The notes under the pieces are model-generated. The model searched no databases, was not told where the DNA came from, and saw only the letters and a list, made by a program, of their open reading frames with translations. A stretch of DNA of 32,345 nt from Bacillota bacterium (GTDB taxonomy: Bacteria > Bacillota > Clostridia > Lachnospirales > Lachnospiraceae). This document shows positions 8,447 to 16,511 of the stretch, in pieces. Position 1 is the stretch's first letter. Each line of letters starts with the position of its first letter. The stretch is taken from assembly GCA_023390555.1 (NCBI GenBank), contig JAEWCQ010000039.1, positions 1 through 32,345 of the forward strand. The letters are read 5' to 3'. The position numbers were made by a program, and so were the translations under genes.

Positions 8447-11338
8447 TTATCTAGCAACCTCTACCATTTTATAGGCTTCTACCTGATCTAATTCCTGAAT
8501 CTCATTATATCCTTCGAAAACAAGACCGCATTCGTATCCGGATTTTACTTCCTTCACGTCATCTTTAAATCTCTTGAGGGATGCAAGCGCACCTTCAAAT
8601 ATCAGTTTGCCTTCCCGTGAAATACGCACTTTGCATCCTCGTTCAAATGTTCCGTCCAGAACATAGGATCCTGCAATATTACCGATTCCGGAAGCCTTAA
8701 AGATCTGACGAACTTCCGCATGACCGATTACTTTTTCTTCAAAGATCGGATCCAGCATACCCTTCATGGCAGCTTCTACGTCTTCAATTGCATTATAGAT
8801 TACCTTATACAGGCGGACATCTACACCCTCGTTTTCTGCAGTGGTCTTTGCAGTCGGATCCGGACGCACATTAAATCCAATGATAATTGCATTCGAAGCG
8901 GAAGCGAGGATCACGTCTGACTCGTTGATGGCACCAACGCCGCCATGGATGATCTTAACAACAACTTCCTCATTGGACAGTTTGACAAGACTCTGTTTTA
9001 CTGCTTCTACAGAACCCTGAACATCTGCCTTTACAATGATATCCAGCTCTTTTACATTGCCGGATTTGATCTGTGAGAAAAGATCGTCTAAGGACATACG
9101 GGATCTTGTTTCCTCTAATAGCTTTTCCTTTCCTTCCGAAATATATGTCTCGGCAAAGCTTCTTGCATCTTTTTCTGTCTGGCATGCAACAAATGTCTCA
9201 CCTGCATCCGGTACGCTGGAAAGCCCTAAGATTTCAACCGGTACAGAAGGTCCAGCTTCTTTTACACGACGTCCCTTATCGTCAATCATGGCACGAACTT
9301 TTCCGTAGGCACTGCCGCAGGCAATCGGATCCCCGATTTTTAATGTTCCCTTCTGCACAAGTGCAGTCGCTACGGCACCGCGTCCCTTATCCAGCTGTGC
9401 CTCGATGATAACACCTCTGGCCTGACGTTCCGGATTGGCTTTCAATTCCAATACTTCCGCTGTTAAAAGAATCATCTCCAGAAGTGAATCGATTCCTTCA
9501 TGTGTATGTGCTGATACCGGCACAAAAATGGTGCTTCCGCCCCAGTCTTCCGGAATCAGTTCATATTCGGATAATTCCTGTTTTACACGGTCAATATTTG
9601 CATTTGGCTTATCAATCTTGTTGATTGCCACAATAATTTCAATACCAGCTGCTTTTGCATGGTTGATTGCTTCGATGGTCTGCGGCATTACACCGTCATC
9701 TGCTGCAACTACCAGAATTGCAATATCTGTTGCCTTTGCGCCACGCATTCGCATTGCGGTAAATGCCTCATGACCCGGTGTATCCAGGAACGTTATTTTC
9801 TGTCCGTTGATTCCTACGACATAAGCACCGATGTGCTGTGTGATGCCGCCGGCCTCACGGTCTGTCACATGGGTGTTGCGGATTGCATCCAATAAAGAGG
9901 TCTTACCGTGGTCAACATGACCCATAACGCATACAACAGGCGGTCTTGCTACCAATGTGCTCGCCTCGTCGTCTTCTTCCTTCAAAAGCTCTGCGATTAC
10001 ATCAATTTTCACTTCCGGCTCTGCGATACAGTTAAATTCCAGTGCGATTTCTTCCGCACTTTCATAATTCACATCCTGATTTACGGTAACCATCTGTCCC
10101 TTCAGGAACAGCTTTTTCACGATTGCAGATGCCTGCACCTTCATCTTATCTGCCAGTTCCTTAATTGTCATATGTTCCGGCAGTATGATTGTGCGAATGG
10201 TATCCTCTTCTTTTGGCTGGCTAGGCTGCACCTGCGGTCTCTTCTTTCCGCCGTTTTTCTCAAGATTTACATATCTCTCCTGTCTCTTGCTGCCCAGTTT
10301 ATCGTGATCCTGATTCTTGCTCTTTTTCACATCACGGTCGCGGTTCTCACGGCTCTCCTTGGTACGGATTTCTTCCGGCGTCGCTTTTACGGAATCTTTA
10401 TTAAAACGGTTGATTTCCTGATCTAATCTTTTGCCAGGTTCTCTCGTGTAATTCGAATTGCCTCCACGGTTACCCTGACCACCCTGACCATAAGGCGCAC
10501 CCTGTCTGGAATTCTGATAATTTCTCGAATTATTTCTGTCATAATTACCGGAACGCTGACCTCTCTCTCCTTGATTCTCTCCGCTTCTGTTCCCCTGCGG
10601 GCGGTTGCCGTACGGACGATCTCCCTGCGGACGGTTGCCGTATGGGCGGTCTCCCTGCGGACGGTTGCCGTACGGGCGGTCTCCCTGCGGACGATTGTTG
10701 TTTCTGTCTCCCTGGGAACGATTGCCATATGGACGATCTCCCTGTGGACGATTGTTGTTTCTGTCTCCCTGGTAACGGTTATTCTGCTGCTGCGCACGAT
10801 TCGCCTCATTTGCTCTTGCCTGGGCAGCAATACGTTCCTGCACCATCTGCGCATTTACAATCGGACGTTCCGGTGCCTTTACTTCCTGCTGTACTACCGG
10901 TTTTTCTTCCTGACGTTCTACATGATTTTCTGTCTGCCCTGCCTGCTGAGCCGGATTGCTTTCCGCCGGGCTCGCCGACTGTAACGGACGATTCCCCTGC
11001 TGTTTTGCAGCATTATGGCTGTTCTGATTTGTATGGTAGCCCTGTCTGCGGCCTCCATTCATCTGCTTGCTGTTCTGCGGATTAAAAACCGCAGAAATAC
11101 TTGATTTTTTCTTTGGTCTTTCCGCTTCTGTCTGTTTGTTTTCTACTGGTTTTTCCGCTTTTGCCGATTCCATTTTCGCCTCACCTGTCATATGATTACG
11201 TATATATTTCTGCCCTGCTTCTTCAAGATTATTGGCAGACGTACTCACTTCGTATGCTGTTCCTTTTAACATATTTACTATTTCTTTGGGTTCTATATTT
11301 ATTTCTTTTGCAAAATCACGTACTCTCATTTTTGCCAT
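8447..11338 (-). CDS. infB: Translation initiation factor IF-2
   Basis: A 963-residue IF-2, the GTPase that delivers initiator tRNA to the 30S subunit. The start at 11338 (MAKMRVRDFAKEI) is chosen because GGAGGG lies upstream of it and downstream of an alternative ATG at 11356. Domains: an N-terminal IF2_N (about 1-50), a long charged linker with Arg-Pro-Gln-Gly-Asp-type repeats (about 190-255), a second IF2_N (about 388-440), the G domain with GHVDHGKT (473-480), DTPGH (519-523) and NKID (573-576), then the beta-barrel and C-terminal domains. The linker makes it longer than the roughly 700-residue Bacillus form. The gene follows ylxQ with a TAATG junction. Confidence 0.97.
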   Translation of the reverse strand: MAKMRVRDFAKEINIEPKEIVNMLKGTAYEVSTSANNLEEAGQKYIRNHMTGEAKMESAKAEKPVENKQTEAERPKKKSSISAVFNPQNSKQMNGGRRQGYHTNQNSHNAAKQQGNRPLQSASPAESNPAQQAGQTENHVERQEEKPVVQQEVKAPERPIVNAQMVQERIAAQARANEANRAQQQNNRYQGDRNNNRPQGDRPYGNRSQGDRNNNRPQGDRPYGNRPQGDRPYGNRPQGDRPYGNRPQGNRSGENQGERGQRSGNYDRNNSRNYQNSRQGAPYGQGGQGNRGGNSNYTREPGKRLDQEINRFNKDSVKATPEEIRTKESRENRDRDVKKSKNQDHDKLGSKRQERYVNLEKNGGKKRPQVQPSQPKEEDTIRTIILPEHMTIKELADKMKVQASAIVKKLFLKGQMVTVNQDVNYESAEEIALEFNCIAEPEVKIDVIAELLKEEDDEASTLVARPPVVCVMGHVDHGKTSLLDAIRNTHVTDREAGGITQHIGAYVVGINGQKITFLDTPGHEAFTAMRMRGAKATDIAILVVAADDGVMPQTIEAINHAKAAGIEIIVAINKIDKPNANIDRVKQELSEYELIPEDWGGSTIFVPVSAHTHEGIDSLLEMILLTAEVLELKANPERQARGVIIEAQLDKGRGAVATALVQKGTLKIGDPIACGSAYGKVRAMIDDKGRRVKEAGPSVPVEILGLSSVPDAGETFVACQTEKDARSFAETYISEGKEKLLEETRSRMSLDDLFSQIKSGNVKELDIIVKADVQGSVEAVKQSLVKLSNEEVVVKIIHGGVGAINESDVILASASNAIIIGFNVRPDPTAKTTAENEGVDVRLYKVIYNAIEDVEAAMKGMLDPIFEEKVIGHAEVRQIFKASGIGNIAGSYVLDGTFERGCKVRISREGKLIFEGALASLKRFKDDVKEVKSGYECGLVFEGYNEIQELDQVEAYKMVEVAR
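10591..10777. repeat. In-frame 27-30 bp tandem repeats inside infB
   Basis: The units at 10621-10650 and 10651-10680 differ at one base, a third related unit is at 10591-10620, and 27- and 30-bp variants continue to about 10777. They encode GDRPYGNRPQ-like decapeptides of the IF-2 linker on the minus strand. All units keep the frame. Confidence 0.9.
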
Positions 11339-11355
11339 TAAATCATTTCCCTCCA

Positions 11356-11679
11356 TTATTCAGTTGTTATGGTATCCAAATGCTTCATCAATGCCTTAGC
11401 AAGGCCCTCATTCTTCACCGCCAGGGATGCCCGGAATTCTTTCCCGATACAGTGTCCCAATGACTCTTTATCGGAATACTCAAAATACCTGCACTGATGA
11501 TAGGCACACATATCATTAAATTTCTTTTTTGTATTATCGGATGCATCCGATGCAACGATGACCAGATATGCCCGGCCTTCCTTCACCGCTTTCTCCGCAG
11601 AAAATTCACCGCTTGCAACACTTCCTGCTTTTGCCGCAATTCCAAGCAGCGATAATACTTTATCCGGCTTCAATCTCAT
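11356..11679 (-). CDS. YlxQ-like L7Ae/L30e-family RNA-binding protein
   Basis: A 107-residue protein of the L7Ae/L30e fold, known as YlxQ when located between nusA and infB. The sequence LLGIAAKAGSVASGEFSAEKAVKEGRAYLVIVASDASDNTKKKF is typical. Members bind kink-turn-like RNA and are associated with the ribosome; the precise job of YlxQ is not settled. The ATG at 11679 follows AAAGGAGATGC and lies 20 bases inside the end of ylxR, and its TAA overlaps a possible early infB ATG. Confidence 0.9.
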   Translation of the reverse strand: MRLKPDKVLSLLGIAAKAGSVASGEFSAEKAVKEGRAYLVIVASDASDNTKKKFNDMCAYHQCRYFEYSDKESLGHCIGKEFRASLAVKNEGLAKALMKHLDTITTE

Positions 11680-11938
11680 GCATCTCCTTTTTCAGTTCCT
11701 CATAGACCTCTTTGGGAATATCCATTTTAAAGGAACGTGATAATCCTCTGCTCTTTTCTGCTTTCGCCAGGCATTCGCTGCTGGCACAGATATATGCACC
11801 GCGTCCGTTCTTTCTTCCGGTCGCATCCAGTAAGATTTCACCCTCTGCAGTCTTAATGATGCGAATCATATCTTTTTTCGCCTTCATCTCACCGCAGCCG
11901 ACACACTGGCGCATTGGTATTTTTTTATTTGCTGCCAT
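11660..11938 (-). CDS. YlxR-like (DUF448) nucleic-acid-binding protein
   Basis: A 92-residue protein of the DUF448/YlxR family, found almost always between nusA and infB. The conserved start RQCVGCGEMKAKKDMIRI and the motif GRKNGRGAYICAS are present. YlxR has been linked to RNA binding and to transcriptional control in some Firmicutes. The frame is open upstream, but that part is out-of-frame nusA sequence; the ATG at 11938 is the likely start because homologues begin just before RxCxGC. It overlaps the end of nusA by 14 bases and the start of ylxQ by 20, so the three are translationally linked. Confidence 0.9.
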   Translation of the reverse strand: MAANKKIPMRQCVGCGEMKAKKDMIRIIKTAEGEILLDATGRKNGRGAYICASSECLAKAEKSRGLSRSFKMDIPKEVYEELKKEMHEIEAG

Positions 11939-13088
11939 CGATCTGCTCACCATCTTCCGCATATTCTTCGCTGCCAATGTATTCGCCGGTTTCATCATAT
12001 TCTTCATAGTCATCTTCGTAGTCATTTTCATAATCAATGAACTCACCGGACTCGCGCGCCTGTGTTTCGCTCTTGATATCTATCTTAAATCCGGTCAGAC
12101 GTGCGGCAAGTCTTGCATTCTGCCCTTCTTTACCGATTGCAAGTGATAACTGGTAATCCGGAACAACTACTTTTGCCGTTTTTTCTTCTCCGTCCGCAAT
12201 AACAGAAATTACTTTTGCCGGACTCAATGCATTTTCAATCAACATTGCCGGATTTTCGTTCCAGGTGATAATGTCTATCTTTTCACCGCGCAGCTCATTT
12301 ACAATCGCATTGACACGCGCTCCGTTCATACCAACGCATGCACCTACCGGATCCACATCCGGATCGTTGGACCATACGGCAATCTTGGTACGGCTGCCGG
12401 CTTCTCTTGCAATGCTTTTAATCTCCACAATTCCGTCCTTCACCTCTGTAACTTCAGACTCAAACAAACGTTTTACCAGCTCCGGATGTGTACGGGATAC
12501 CAGAATTTTAGGTCCCTTCGGTGTGGATTTTACTTCAAGGATGTACAGTTTAATTCTTTCGGTTGGCTTAAAGATTTCGCCTTTGACCTGCTCATTTTCT
12601 GTCAGCATGGCATCCACTTTACCGAGATTGATGGAAACATTTCGCCCGACGTAACGCTGGACAATACCGGTCACGACATCTTTCTCCATGCTGTAATACT
12701 GGCTGAACAATACTTTCCGTTCTTCTTCCCGAATCTTCTGCAAAATTACATTTTTTGCATTCTGTGTCGCAATACGCCCAAATTCTTTGGATTTTACTTC
12801 TATATTAACAAGATCGCCAATCTGATATTCGGAATCAATCATCCGGGCATTCGCGAGAGAAATTTCCATACAGTCGTCTTCTACTTTTTCTACAACCGTC
12901 TTCTCCGCATATACACGAAACTCGCATGTCTCAGGGTCAATATTTACCTTGATATTATCTGCCTTTCCAAAATGATTTTTGCAGGCTGTCAGCAGTGAAT
13001 TTTCAATTGCCTCCAGCAGCGTTTCCTTGCTGATATTTTTCTCCTTTTCCAAGATTGTAAGCGCTTCTAACAATTCGTTGTTACTCAT
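11925..13088 (-). CDS. nusA: Transcription termination/antitermination factor NusA
   Basis: A 387-residue NusA without the extra C-terminal acidic repeats of proteobacterial forms. Domains in order: NusA N-terminal domain (about 1-125), S1 (about 130-200), KH1 and KH2 (about 225-345; note PVGACVGMNGARVNAIVNEL and LAIGKEGQNARLAARLTG). It ends in a very acidic tail of about 35 residues (ENDYEDDYEEYDETGEY). The ATG at 13088 follows TTGGAGGAT; a TTG 15 bases upstream is inside that site and less likely. NusA binds RNA polymerase and controls pausing. It lies 32 bases after rimP. Confidence 0.97.
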   Translation of the reverse strand: MSNNELLEALTILEKEKNISKETLLEAIENSLLTACKNHFGKADNIKVNIDPETCEFRVYAEKTVVEKVEDDCMEISLANARMIDSEYQIGDLVNIEVKSKEFGRIATQNAKNVILQKIREEERKVLFSQYYSMEKDVVTGIVQRYVGRNVSINLGKVDAMLTENEQVKGEIFKPTERIKLYILEVKSTPKGPKILVSRTHPELVKRLFESEVTEVKDGIVEIKSIAREAGSRTKIAVWSNDPDVDPVGACVGMNGARVNAIVNELRGEKIDIITWNENPAMLIENALSPAKVISVIADGEEKTAKVVVPDYQLSLAIGKEGQNARLAARLTGFKIDIKSETQARESGEFIDYENDYEDDYEEYDETGEYIGSEEYAEDGEQIDGSK

Positions 13089-13120
13089 TTTTTTATCCTC
13101 CAATTTTCTGTTATTTTATG

Positions 13121-13588
13121 CTAAAAGTCGAATGCTAAACGAATCAGTGCAATATCCTTCTTTTCAAAAACCATCTCTGTGCCTTCTTCTGCTTCTATGG
13201 TGACTGCATCTTCATTGTAGGATTTCAAAATGCCATAGAATTCCTTTTCCCCATTGATTGCCCGATAGGTTCTTACCTCCAGATTTTTACCGAGTGCTCT
13301 GACATAATCCTTTTCTTTCTTCAGCGGTCTTCCAAGTCCGGGGGAACTCACTTCAAAGATGTAAGAACCCTCTACGTAATCTTCACGGTCCAGGATCTCA
13401 TTCATCTCCCTTGCAACGGTTTCACAGTCGTTGACCGTAATTCCGCCTTCTTTGTCTATATAAGCACGCAGATACCATTCAGAGCCTTCTTTTACGTATT
13501 CCACATCCACCAGCTCAAACTGATTCCGCTCCAAAACCGGAGAAATCAGCTCCTCGGTACGCTGCTCATATGTTTCTTTTTTTGACAT
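13121..13588 (-). CDS. rimP: Ribosome maturation factor RimP
   Basis: A 155-residue protein needed for 30S assembly, first gene of the nusA-infB operon. Family signatures are FELVDVEYVKEGSEWYLRAYIDKEGGITVNDC and the conserved YIFEVSSPGLGRPLKKEKD. The ATG at 13588 follows AGAAAGGTGG. A promoter at 13675-13703 and a leader hairpin at 13618-13646 precede it. Confidence 0.96.
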   Translation of the reverse strand: MSKKETYEQRTEELISPVLERNQFELVDVEYVKEGSEWYLRAYIDKEGGITVNDCETVAREMNEILDREDYVEGSYIFEVSSPGLGRPLKKEKDYVRALGKNLEVRTYRAINGEKEFYGILKSYNEDAVTIEAEEGTEMVFEKKDIALIRLAFDF

Positions 13589-13617
13589 ACAACCACCTTT
13601 CTACTTATAAACGTGAA

Positions 13618-13646
13618 TTGAGAGTGGACGCCATGCCCACTCTCAA
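13618..13646 (-). promoter_or_regulatory. Leader hairpin upstream of rimP
   Basis: A perfect 10-bp stem TTGAGAGTGG/CCACTCTCAA with a 9-nt loop stands about 20 bases after the predicted start of transcription and 30 bases before the rimP ATG. There is no U-run after it, so it is not an ordinary terminator. Similar GAGTGG-type hairpins precede rimP-nusA operons in other Firmicutes as far as I recall, which suggests a control element for this operon. Confidence 0.55.
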
Positions 13647-13674
13647 AGTAAATAATCATCTTGTTATCTTAACT

Positions 13675-13703
13675 ACCATACCACTTTCCAAAAGTAATTG
13701 CAA
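13675..13703 (-). promoter_or_regulatory. Promoter of the rimP-nusA-infB-ribF operon
   Basis: TTGCAA (13698-13703) and TATGGT (13675-13680) on the minus strand with a 17-bp spacer, starting 13 bases after the chemoreceptor stop codon. Confidence 0.7.
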
Positions 13704-13715
13704 GTTATTTTTATG

Positions 13716-15800
13716 TTATTCTATCTGAAACTGTCGGATTAAAGTTCCAATTTTCTCTGCGCTTTCTTTTGTCTTGCCCGCAAGCTGATTGACAAGTTCC
13801 GAGCTGGCAGTAATCGAAGAGGTACTTTCTGCCATTCCCTGAATACCGACGGCTGCATCATTGTTTGAGATTGTGATTTCCTGAATAGACTTCGCCATAC
13901 TGCTGATTGCCTCCGACAACTCCACAGAAGCCTGACTGAACTCTGTCACCAGCTCATTGATCTGGTTCGAATCCTGGTAGTAAATATCACCGACTCCCGC
14001 CATCGTTCCGTAATCCCGGATGACCTTCTCTTCCAAAAATACGAGTACCTTTTCCGCATTCTCCGCAAGATTTTCAACCGATGCAATCACGCGGACTGCA
14101 ACTTCCTGAATTTGCGACACCGTATTTTTGGAATTCTCTGCGAGATTTCTGATTTCACCTGCAACTACTGCAAATCCCTTTCCTGCCTCTCCTGCTCTTG
14201 CCGCCTCAATCGCCGCATTTAATGCGAGTAGATTCGTCTGTTCGGTAATCTGTAAAATGGACTCGGACAGGACATGAATCTGTTCGATCGATTTTGACTG
14301 ATCTATCGCATCCCGCAGTTCCTGTTTTACCTGCCGATGCATATCCTGAACAATTTCCTGTGCTTTGAGCGATCTTTCCTTAATCTCCATCGCACGCTCC
14401 CGAATTGCAGATACCGTCTGTGCTCCATCCTGTGCTTTCTGTGTTATGGTATCCACAGAACTTTCGATATCCATCGTTACCGCATTCATCTCTTCCATGG
14501 AAGCGGCTGTTTCTTCCATACCTGCAGAAAGCTCCTGGGTGGCCGCCGAAATAGTTTCGAGTTCGCCGTTCAATTCACCAATTTGATTCCCGGCATTTAA
14601 AGCTGAAGCATCTACCTCTCCCATTTCCACCGACAATCGTTGGATGATCTGCCGGATGGAAAGCTGCATTTCATAAATGACCTTCGTCAGCGTTCCAAGC
14701 TCATCCTTGCGTTTCCTGTCCTTCTCACTGATTTCCTGTGTAAAATCCAGAACAGATATCTTTTGTATGATTCCGGAAATCCTGTTTATCTGGGTAGAAA
14801 TTCTTCTGCTGATCAGCAGACCGACCGCTACGGCAATGAGCAGGCTGATCGCTACGACCAGAAGGATGACCGTCATCAGATCTCTGCTGTTCTTTAAAAT
14901 TTCTTTCTGCGGCACCGTAATTACGATAACAAGACCATTATCCAGCGTATCATACGCAAGTTCGCTCTTTTCTCCCTTCCAGTTTATCTCTTCTACTCCG
15001 GAAGTATTTTTTTTCATATTTTCTGACAGGATTTTATATTTTCCGTCATCCACTTCGCTGATATTTTTCCCTTCATTCTCTGCTTTATCGACCATAACAG
15101 TCCCGTCGTTGTTGAGCAGAAAGGCATATCCGCTGTCATATACATGCGTGTCGAGAATCAGATCCCGCAGATCTTCAAAAGAAAGATCCACACCTGCAAC
15201 TCCCAGTAACTCCCCATCTATATATAACGGCATTGTGTAAGAAATCATATTGACATTCGAAATCGAATCTACGTAAGGCTCAGACCAGACGCCTTCTCCC
15301 GCTTTGATCGGATCGTAATACCAGCTGAGGTCTTCATTTGATTCATCAAATTCATCCAGCGCATATCCGTTCAGTTCCATAGCACTCTTTTCCGTTGCCT
15401 GATCATAGGAATAGGCTATATCATAGGCTTTACTGCCACCGGTCACTTCCGGGGCAAAATTCACGTAAAGTCCCACAATATCTTCATTTATGGATCCCAT
15501 ACTTTCAATCATCGGTGAGAGCTCTTTTTCCAGCTTTTGCATATAGGTGTCGTCGTTTATTTTTTCGCTGTCTGTCTGCTCAATGACATATGCACCAATC
15601 TCTTGAACCGTATTTTCCATCTTGGTTGACAGAATGGAAAATTCATTCCCCTTGCTTCCTGCAATCTGCAAAATCTTATCTTTTGCTTCCTCTTTCATCA
15701 TCTTCGAACTTTGTGCGGAAACCAGACCGCCGATCAACGATGCCATAATGACGGAACTGATGACGATACATAAAATAATCTGTGTGCCTATTTTTTTCAT
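13716..15800 (-). CDS. Methyl-accepting chemotaxis protein with dCache-type sensor
   Basis: A 694-residue chemoreceptor. It has a first membrane helix (about 8-28), an extracytoplasmic double-Cache-like domain (about 35-280, with YSYDQATEKS, GVWSEPYVD and LLGVAGVDLSFED), a second helix (about 300-325), a HAMP region and a long signalling coiled coil. The tip contains the conserved AALNAAIEAARAGEAGKGFAVVAGEIRNLAE, which contacts CheA/CheW. It ends IRQFQIE, without a CheR/CheB-tether pentapeptide. The ATG at 15800 is preferred over a TTG at 15809 that lies too close to the AGAGAGG site. No other che or flagellar gene is in the window. The ligand is unknown; amino acids or other small metabolites are usual for such Cache domains. 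Confidence 0.95.
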   Translation of the reverse strand: MKKIGTQIILCIVISSVIMASLIGGLVSAQSSKMMKEEAKDKILQIAGSKGNEFSILSTKMENTVQEIGAYVIEQTDSEKINDDTYMQKLEKELSPMIESMGSINEDIVGLYVNFAPEVTGGSKAYDIAYSYDQATEKSAMELNGYALDEFDESNEDLSWYYDPIKAGEGVWSEPYVDSISNVNMISYTMPLYIDGELLGVAGVDLSFEDLRDLILDTHVYDSGYAFLLNNDGTVMVDKAENEGKNISEVDDGKYKILSENMKKNTSGVEEINWKGEKSELAYDTLDNGLVIVITVPQKEILKNSRDLMTVILLVVAISLLIAVAVGLLISRRISTQINRISGIIQKISVLDFTQEISEKDRKRKDELGTLTKVIYEMQLSIRQIIQRLSVEMGEVDASALNAGNQIGELNGELETISAATQELSAGMEETAASMEEMNAVTMDIESSVDTITQKAQDGAQTVSAIRERAMEIKERSLKAQEIVQDMHRQVKQELRDAIDQSKSIEQIHVLSESILQITEQTNLLALNAAIEAARAGEAGKGFAVVAGEIRNLAENSKNTVSQIQEVAVRVIASVENLAENAEKVLVFLEEKVIRDYGTMAGVGDIYYQDSNQINELVTEFSQASVELSEAISSMAKSIQEITISNNDAAVGIQGMAESTSSITASSELVNQLAGKTKESAEKIGTLIRQFQIE

Positions 15801-15873
15801 AATTCCCAAAACCTCTCTTTTGTAAAGTGACTCTGCCTAAATTCAAATCTGGTTTTCACCATCATTTTTGTTC

Positions 15874-15902
15874 ATTATAATTCGTCACCCTGCCAAAAGC
15901 AA
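15874..15902 (-). promoter_or_regulatory. Promoter of the chemoreceptor gene
   Basis: TTGCTT (15897-15902) and TATAAT (15874-15879) on the minus strand, 17-bp spacer, about 74 bases before the ATG. No convincing sigma-28 (flagellar) promoter was found in this gap. Confidence 0.65.
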
Positions 15903-15983
15903 CGGATATTTTACCTAGTCCAATTGATTTTATCGGAATCTTTATATGTCAAAAAACAGAAAATAAAATCGTAAAATTAATGG

Positions 15984-16012
15984 TTGCTTTTTCAATTTTT
16001 CTATGCTATACT
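15984..16012 (+). promoter_or_regulatory. Promoter of the tRNA-Glu unit
   Basis: TTGCTT (15984-15989) and TATACT (16007-16012) with a 17-bp spacer. Transcription would begin near 16019, exactly where the decayed tRNA-like segment starts. Confidence 0.7.
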
Positions 16013-16019
16013 CATAAAC

Positions 16020-16080
16020 GGTTCGTCGGTCAGGACACTTGTTTCACAAGATAGATACAATGATGCGATTTCCCTCGAAC
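16020..16080 (+). pseudogene. Decayed tRNA-Glu relic
   Basis: The segment starts GGTTCGTCGGTCA, matching the first 13 bases of the downstream tRNA-Glu except one, and ends GCGATTTCCCTCGAAC, close to the T-arm and 3' acceptor strand (TCGATTCCCCTACGAAC). GTTCG/CGAAC can still pair. Between them the D-loop is shortened and the middle reads GACACTTGTTTCACAAG, where TTTCAC fits the anticodon loop of a tRNA-Glu(UUC). At 61 bases it is about 11 short and cannot make normal D and anticodon arms. It reads as a third, degenerate copy of the array; a small RNA of another kind is possible. Confidence 0.55.
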
Positions 16081-16111
16081 AATTTCCGTATTGTTATAAA
16101 ATATCTTTTAT

Positions 16112-16183
16112 GGTTCGTTGGTCAAGCGGTTAAGACGCCGCCCTCTCACGGCGGAATCAGGGGTTCGATTCCCCTACGAACTG
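16112..16183 (+). tRNA. tRNA-Glu (anticodon CUC), copy 1
   Basis: A full 72-base cloverleaf. The acceptor stem GGTTCGT pairs with ACGAACT, with a terminal G-U pair and discriminator G; the anticodon stem CCGCC/GGCGG holds loop CTCTCAC, giving anticodon CUC for GAG codons; the T-arm is AGGGG-TTCGATT-CCCCT. CCA is not encoded. Confidence 0.95.
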
Positions 16184-16213
16184 TTTTGTTACTTTTTATA
16201 AAATACTTTTTGT

Positions 16214-16285
16214 GGTTCGTTGGTCAAGCGGTTAAGACGCCGCCCTCTCACGGCGGAATCAGGGGTTCGATTCCCCTACGAACTG
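16214..16285 (+). tRNA. tRNA-Glu (anticodon CUC), copy 2
   Basis: Identical in all 72 bases to the copy 30 bases upstream, with the same CUC anticodon and no encoded CCA. It is followed by a strong terminator, so the two copies form one transcript from the promoter at 15984-16012. Confidence 0.95.
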
Positions 16286-16321
16286 TTTGTTATTTTTTAA
16301 TAACAGCCCAACCCGAAAAAG

Positions 16322-16351
16322 GACTGGATGTATTTGCATCCAGTCTTTTTT
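16322..16351 (+). terminator. Rho-independent terminator of the tRNA unit
   Basis: A 9-bp stem GACTGGATG/CATCCAGTC with a 6-nt loop, followed directly by six T. Confidence 0.92.
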
Positions 16352-16443
16352 ATTTGTCTTCTTTCCTATTTAATATAGAAGAAAGCAATGTGTAAGGTGC
16401 TCATCTTGCGATAAAATTTGATCGTTTCGTAATCCATTCATGC

Positions 16444-16470
16444 AAAAAGTGTGAGCTTTGCTCACACTTT
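16444..16470 (-). terminator. Terminator after the GTPase pair
   Basis: A perfect 11-bp stem AAAGTGTGAGC/GCTCACACTTT with a 3-nt loop; the minus strand continues with two more U. It lies about 40 bases after the stop of the last GTPase gene. Both arms are rich enough to act in the other direction as well. Confidence 0.8.
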
Positions 16471-16511
16471 ATTCTGCCCAAACTCAATCCTTGTACTTCA
16501 CTCTGATGGAA

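Larger units (their letters stand above)
16095..16300 (+). repeat. 102-bp tandem duplication carrying the two tRNA-Glu genes
   Basis: The two tRNA genes are exactly 102 bp apart. The similarity extends upstream (TATAAAATATCTTTTA against TATAAAATACTTTTTG) and a little downstream (CTGTTTTGTTACTT against CTGTTTGTTATTTT), showing a tandem duplication larger than the tRNA itself. Confidence 0.85.

Noticed and set aside
10591..10777. CRISPR-like short repeats
   Set aside because: Repeats are contiguous, without unique spacers, in frame with infB, and encode the IF-2 linker.
15801..16019. Riboswitch or sigma-28 promoter before the chemoreceptor gene
   Set aside because: No c-di-GMP-type fold or TAAA-N15-GCCGATAA promoter could be made; a CCGATAA word at about 15930 lacks a partner at the right distance.
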